Below are positions 22,773 to 25,540 of a stretch of 25,540 bases of DNA, one piece after another. The position numbers and the translations under genes are program-made. This DNA is from an uncultured Eubacteriales bacterium (lineage in GTDB: Bacteria > Bacillota > Clostridia > Oscillospirales > Oscillospiraceae), in assembly GCA_905205195.1 (NCBI GenBank), contig CAJLCS010000028.1, positions 1 through 25,540 of the forward strand, given 5' to 3'. The stretch's first letter is position 1. Every line of letters starts with the position of its first letter. The notes below the pieces were generated by a model that did not search any database, had not been told where the DNA came from, and saw only the letters and a list, made by a program, of their open reading frames with translations.

Positions 22773-22823
22773 ATTATATCACACACCCCGTCGGAAATCA
22801 ATAGAAGTAAAATGCTTTTACTT
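22773..22823 (-). promoter_or_regulatory. Promoter and inverted repeat before the GH3 fragment
   Basis: Minus strand: -35 TTGATT (22796-22801), 17-bp spacer, -10 TATAAT (22773-22778). Immediately upstream is a perfect inverted repeat AAGTAAAA (22805-22812)/TTTTACTT (22816-22823) with a 3-nt centre, touching the GH2 stop codon. It could be an operator of the lost GH3 gene or a weak terminator for GH2. Confidence 0.65.
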
Positions 22824-25194
22824 AATCTATTTCCCCGAAGCCCTCCAGCTTTTGCTCATAGCCCATGGCCCGCAGCATGGTCCTGTAGTCCTCCAGCCGG
22901 ACGCCGTCGCCGATCCGGCCGGTGAAGTGGTTGCTGCCGCAGCAGTCGCCGGTCCAGTCGATCCGGTAGTAGGCCCCCGCCTCCTCCGGGAACCGGCACA
23001 GCCGGGCCGTCTCGTCCGGCGGCACGGCGGCGCTGCCGGAGGCCACCGTCCGGCCCGTCAGCAGCTCCGTCACCGTGTAGCGGACGCAGACGGTCTTCCG
23101 GGTGTCGTTGGCGGCGCAGAGGGTCAGGCTGCCCGTTTCGTCCGGCTCGTCGCACATCAGGCAGAAAGGCGTCTGCACGGTTTTCAGGTAGAAATAGGCC
23201 AGCTTTTTTGTGCCGTACCAGTCCACCACCGCGTCGGAAATCTGGGGCCAGCCGTCAATGACATTCCACCAGATGATGCCGGTGCGGTACCACTTGCCGA
23301 TGCGGAAATGCTCCACAAAGAACTTCATGGCCTCCGCCTGGGAAATCTGGCTTTCCAGCGCGTAGGTCCGGATGTCCGCCGGAGCTGTGCCGAACAGCCG
23401 CTCCACCTGCCGGGTCATCAGCGGAATCCGGTAGGCGTAGCAGCCCTTCGGGTCCGTCTCCGGGCTGGCGGCATGGACCAGCCAGTCGGGATTGGTGCAG
23501 AGCGTCCCGTCGCCGTAGTCCGGCTGGGATGCTTTGGGCAGGATCTTGTCCAGCGTCTCCGGGGAAGGGCAGCCGTGGTAGCCGGTTTCGGAGGCGAAAT
23601 GGCAGACGGAATTTTTGTAGTAGAAGTCCCCCTTGAAGTAGTCACGGGGTCCCCACAGGTGGTCCTCCGCCGGGGCGCAGTCCGGCCGGCCGGCATTGTA
23701 GAAGGGGAACGCCGTCTCGTCCAGATAAGGCGAGCTGGGCAGATAGGGCCGGGTGCCGTCCAGCCGGGCGATGACCTCCGGCAGCACCTGCCGGGTCAGC
23801 ACGTTGTCGTTGGCGTCCGGGGAGACCGTGGTCTCTCCGTTCATGGTCAGCCGGGCGCCCTTGTAGACCTGATCGCACTCGTTGTCGCCGCTCCACAGGG
23901 CCAGGCAGGCATGGTCCCGCAGCCGCCGGACCACGCTTTCCGCCTCCTGCCGCAGCAGGTGGCAGAACCGCACATCCTGGGGGTACATGCCGCAGGCCAT
24001 GGAGAAGTCCTGCCACACCAGAATGCCGTGGCGATCGCAGTAATCGAACAGCACGTCGCCGGGATAGATGTTGCCGCCCCAGCAGCGGATCATGTTGCAG
24101 CCCAGATCCCGCACCAGCTCCAGCCCCCGCAGCGTCAGGCCGTCCTGCCGGGAGGGGAAGGGATCGGTGGGCACCCAGTTGGTGCCGAGGACGAAGATTT
24201 TCTTCCCGTTGATCCGGAACCGGAAGGTTCCCTCCGGCCCGGCAAAGGAGGTCCGCTCCAGGCTGACCGTCCGCAGGCCCACCTTGCAGGTGACGGTGTC
24301 GCAGACCTGCCCGTCTTTCAGCAGGGAGATTTCCGTGTCGTAAAGGTCCGGATCGCCGTAGTTCCGGGGCCACCAGAGATAGGGCGACGCCACCGCCGCA
24401 TCCAGATTCTCATGGTAGGAAAAGGCCCGCTTTTCCGCCCGGAATTCCGAATCCCGGCACACGCCCCGGACCCGGACGGTGTAGGCCGACGGCGCGTCGT
24501 CGCCGCGGATGTGCGCCCCGATGATGAGCCGGGCCTCGTTGTCCGACAGCCGGGCGACCCGCACGAAGGTTTCCTCCAACCGGTCCCGGCTCCGGTATTC
24601 CAGCGTCACCGGCCGCCACAGTCCGGCGCTGACGCACCGGGGCATAATGTCCCAGCCGTACATGGACGGGGCCTTCCGGATAGTCAGGGCGTCGTAATTG
24701 TACGGCAGCGTCCGGCAGGATGCGTCCAGCGTCTGCCGCCCGGCATAGACCGCCGCCGGGGTGATATGCACCACCAGCTCATGGGTCCCGGGGGCCAGCT
24801 CCGTCAGGGGAAATTCGTAGGGGATGAGCATATTTTCCGTCTGCCCCAGCAGTTTCCCATCCACGAAGATTTCCGCCGCCGTATCGATGCCACCGAAGTG
24901 CAGGAAGGCGTCGTCCTCCGGCCGGTCCTCCAGCCGGAACCGGGTGAAATACCACAGATGGGTGGTCTCCCACCGCTGGGTTTCCAGAATGTTGGTGCCG
25001 TAGAACAGATCCTCCGGCAGCTTGCCCGCCCGGATCAGATCCAGCTCCAGATTGCCGGGGACGGCGGCATCCAGAATCTCGCAGGGCGAGGACTCCAGCT
25101 GCGCTGCCGTAGTCGGGGAAAAGCCCGTCTGCACCGTCCGGCTGTGCTCCATCAGGGCAAGGCGCCATGCGCCCAGGGGCGTTGATGTCCGCAT
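22822..25194 (-). CDS. GH2 beta-mannosidase-like glycoside hydrolase
   Basis: The 790-residue GH2 protein has an N-terminal jelly-roll sugar-binding domain (about 1-190), an immunoglobulin-like domain (about 195-320), a TIM barrel (about 325-640) and C-terminal beta domains. The acid/base motif LWSGDNE ends in Glu439 and the nucleophile is probably Glu536 in FASETGYHG. The motifs CWGGNIY and VWQDF match exo-beta-mannosidases more than LacZ-type galactosidases. There is no signal peptide. AAGGAGG 6-12 nt upstream fixes the ATG at 25194; a longer reading starts in the promoter region. It is monocistronic apart from the GH3 fragment downstream, and divergent from a damaged AraC gene. Substrate is beta-mannoside by analogy only. 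Confidence 0.88.
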   Translation of the reverse strand: MRTSTPLGAWRLALMEHSRTVQTGFSPTTAAQLESSPCEILDAAVPGNLELDLIRAGKLPEDLFYGTNILETQRWETTHLWYFTRFRLEDRPEDDAFLHFGGIDTAAEIFVDGKLLGQTENMLIPYEFPLTELAPGTHELVVHITPAAVYAGRQTLDASCRTLPYNYDALTIRKAPSMYGWDIMPRCVSAGLWRPVTLEYRSRDRLEETFVRVARLSDNEARLIIGAHIRGDDAPSAYTVRVRGVCRDSEFRAEKRAFSYHENLDAAVASPYLWWPRNYGDPDLYDTEISLLKDGQVCDTVTCKVGLRTVSLERTSFAGPEGTFRFRINGKKIFVLGTNWVPTDPFPSRQDGLTLRGLELVRDLGCNMIRCWGGNIYPGDVLFDYCDRHGILVWQDFSMACGMYPQDVRFCHLLRQEAESVVRRLRDHACLALWSGDNECDQVYKGARLTMNGETTVSPDANDNVLTRQVLPEVIARLDGTRPYLPSSPYLDETAFPFYNAGRPDCAPAEDHLWGPRDYFKGDFYYKNSVCHFASETGYHGCPSPETLDKILPKASQPDYGDGTLCTNPDWLVHAASPETDPKGCYAYRIPLMTRQVERLFGTAPADIRTYALESQISQAEAMKFFVEHFRIGKWYRTGIIWWNVIDGWPQISDAVVDWYGTKKLAYFYLKTVQTPFCLMCDEPDETGSLTLCAANDTRKTVCVRYTVTELLTGRTVASGSAAVPPDETARLCRFPEEAGAYYRIDWTGDCCGSNHFTGRIGDGVRLEDYRTMLRAMGYEQKLEGFGEID

Positions 25195-25231
25195 TGCGTC
25201 ATTCCTCCTTTTTCTTTGCGGGGATGGCTTC

Positions 25232-25275
25232 ATTATAGCGGCTGGACCGCCGCCAAACAATGCACTTTTTTACTT
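25232..25275 (-). promoter_or_regulatory. Promoter of the GH2 gene with an AAGTAAAA box
   Basis: Minus strand: -35 TTGTTT (25255-25260), 17-bp spacer, -10 TATAAT (25232-25237). An AAGTAAAA box (TTTTACTT on plus, 25268-25275) lies 7 bp upstream of the -35. The same octamer forms the arms of the inverted repeat at the GH3-fragment promoter. Confidence 0.65.
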
Positions 25276-25311
25276 TTACACGCAATATTTTAACATTTCT
25301 CTTTTCCCTTC

Positions 25312-25339
25312 TTGCGTTCCGCCGGAAAAGATGTACAAT
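25312..25339 (+). promoter_or_regulatory. Candidate promoter of the right-edge AraC gene
   Basis: -35 TTGCGT (25312-25317), 16-bp spacer, -10 TACAAT (25334-25339), followed by a GGGGGG ribosome-site-like run at 25360-25365. Confidence 0.5.
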
Positions 25340-25371
25340 AAATGTGATTTTGTGAAACAGGGGGGATTTTT

Positions 25372-25540
25372 ACGGAAATCTGTCTGACGCGGGACACCGA
25401 CTTTGAATCGAACCGCAATCTCTGCGTCCAGCGAAGAATTGCCCCTGCCGGCGACATCTCCAAGTTTCATTCCCACGACTATTTTGAGCTGGAAATCATC
25501 CTCAGCGCAGCAGAGCTTGCTGCGTGGGAATTGTGTCCCC
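25372..25540 (+). pseudogene. AraC-family regulator, 5' part, no normal start and broken at a palindrome
   Basis: The frame encodes the N-terminal arm and first cupin strands of an AraC regulator, with RRIAPAGDISKFHSHDYF and FELEIILS recognisable. The codon after the G-rich ribosome site is ACG (25372), and no ATG, GTG or TTG is in frame before the upstream TGA; an ATT at 25366 is the only other weak candidate. After LS, where the family continues GSG, the sequence turns into AAELAAWELCP at a palindrome (25506-25524). So both the start and the 3' continuation look damaged, though the frame stays open to the window edge. It would be the regulator of the divergent GH2 gene. A sequencing error or an alternative start could rescue it. 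Confidence 0.65.
25506..25524. repeat. Palindrome at the AraC similarity break
   Basis: CGCAGCA (25506-25512) and TGCTGCG (25518-25524) form a perfect 7-bp stem with loop GAGCT, exactly where AraC family similarity stops. Confidence 0.85.

Noticed and set aside
22852..25185. 777-codon plus-strand frame opposite GH2
   Set aside because: Shadow of GH2: no start signals, biased Val/Gln/His/Pro-rich composition, no domain.

Overview
The window looks like chromosomal DNA of a high-GC, Gram-positive gut Clostridium, most likely Oscillospiraceae/Ruminococcaceae-type. The reasons are strong Shine-Dalgarno sequences (AAGGAGG-like), sigma-A-like promoters with 17-bp spacers, a lipobox-bearing adaptor protein, DUF5662 and DUF4886 proteins, many one-component AraC regulators and many cytosolic glycosidases. 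The taxon is inferred from gene style only; there is no rRNA or marker gene.

Layout. (1) 1-1746, minus: adaptor lipoprotein plus MacB-type ABC ATPase, cut by the left edge. (2) 1902-4593: a nucleoside hydrolase/ribokinase pair, divergent from an AraC regulator. (3) 4645-8786: a tightly overlapping operon of two Gfo/Idh/MocA proteins around a sugar-isomerase TIM barrel, divergent from a second AraC gene with a two-turn direct repeat in the shared promoter. (4) 8879-11155, plus: GH35 beta-galactosidase and a collapsed GH28 remnant. (5) 11195-12689, minus: SGNH (DUF4886) and alpha/beta-hydrolase esterases. (6) 12824-15006, plus: GH123-like (DUF4091) protein and a shredded FAD-dependent oxidoreductase. 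(7) 15052-18033, minus: AraC, ROK kinase, GmhA-like SIS isomerase, DUF5662. (8) 18149-22123, plus: GH4 alpha-galactosidase-like enzyme, metallo-beta-lactamase-fold hydrolase, GH36 alpha-galactosidase. (9) 22140-22410: a dense array of six hairpins whose first and last members are identical. (10) 22431-25194, minus: a GH3 fragment and a GH2 beta-mannosidase-like enzyme. (11) 25372-25540: the 5' part of a fourth AraC gene, without a standard start codon and losing family similarity at a palindrome.

Biologically this is an accessory glycan-salvage region. Intracellular exo-glycosidases (GH35, GH123-like, GH4, GH36, GH2), deacylating esterases, a sugar kinase and an isomerase sit in small units, most of them with their own consensus promoter or AraC regulator. 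No sugar transporter or secreted depolymerase is present, so oligosaccharides must arrive through importers encoded elsewhere. Four genes are decayed or damaged (GH28, FAD oxidoreductase, GH3, right-edge AraC). Three of these keep a promoter-like sequence. The most unusual items are the hairpin array, the Gfo/Idh protein lacking the EKP lysine but carrying a GH109-like YPTH motif, and the AraC-type operator repeats.
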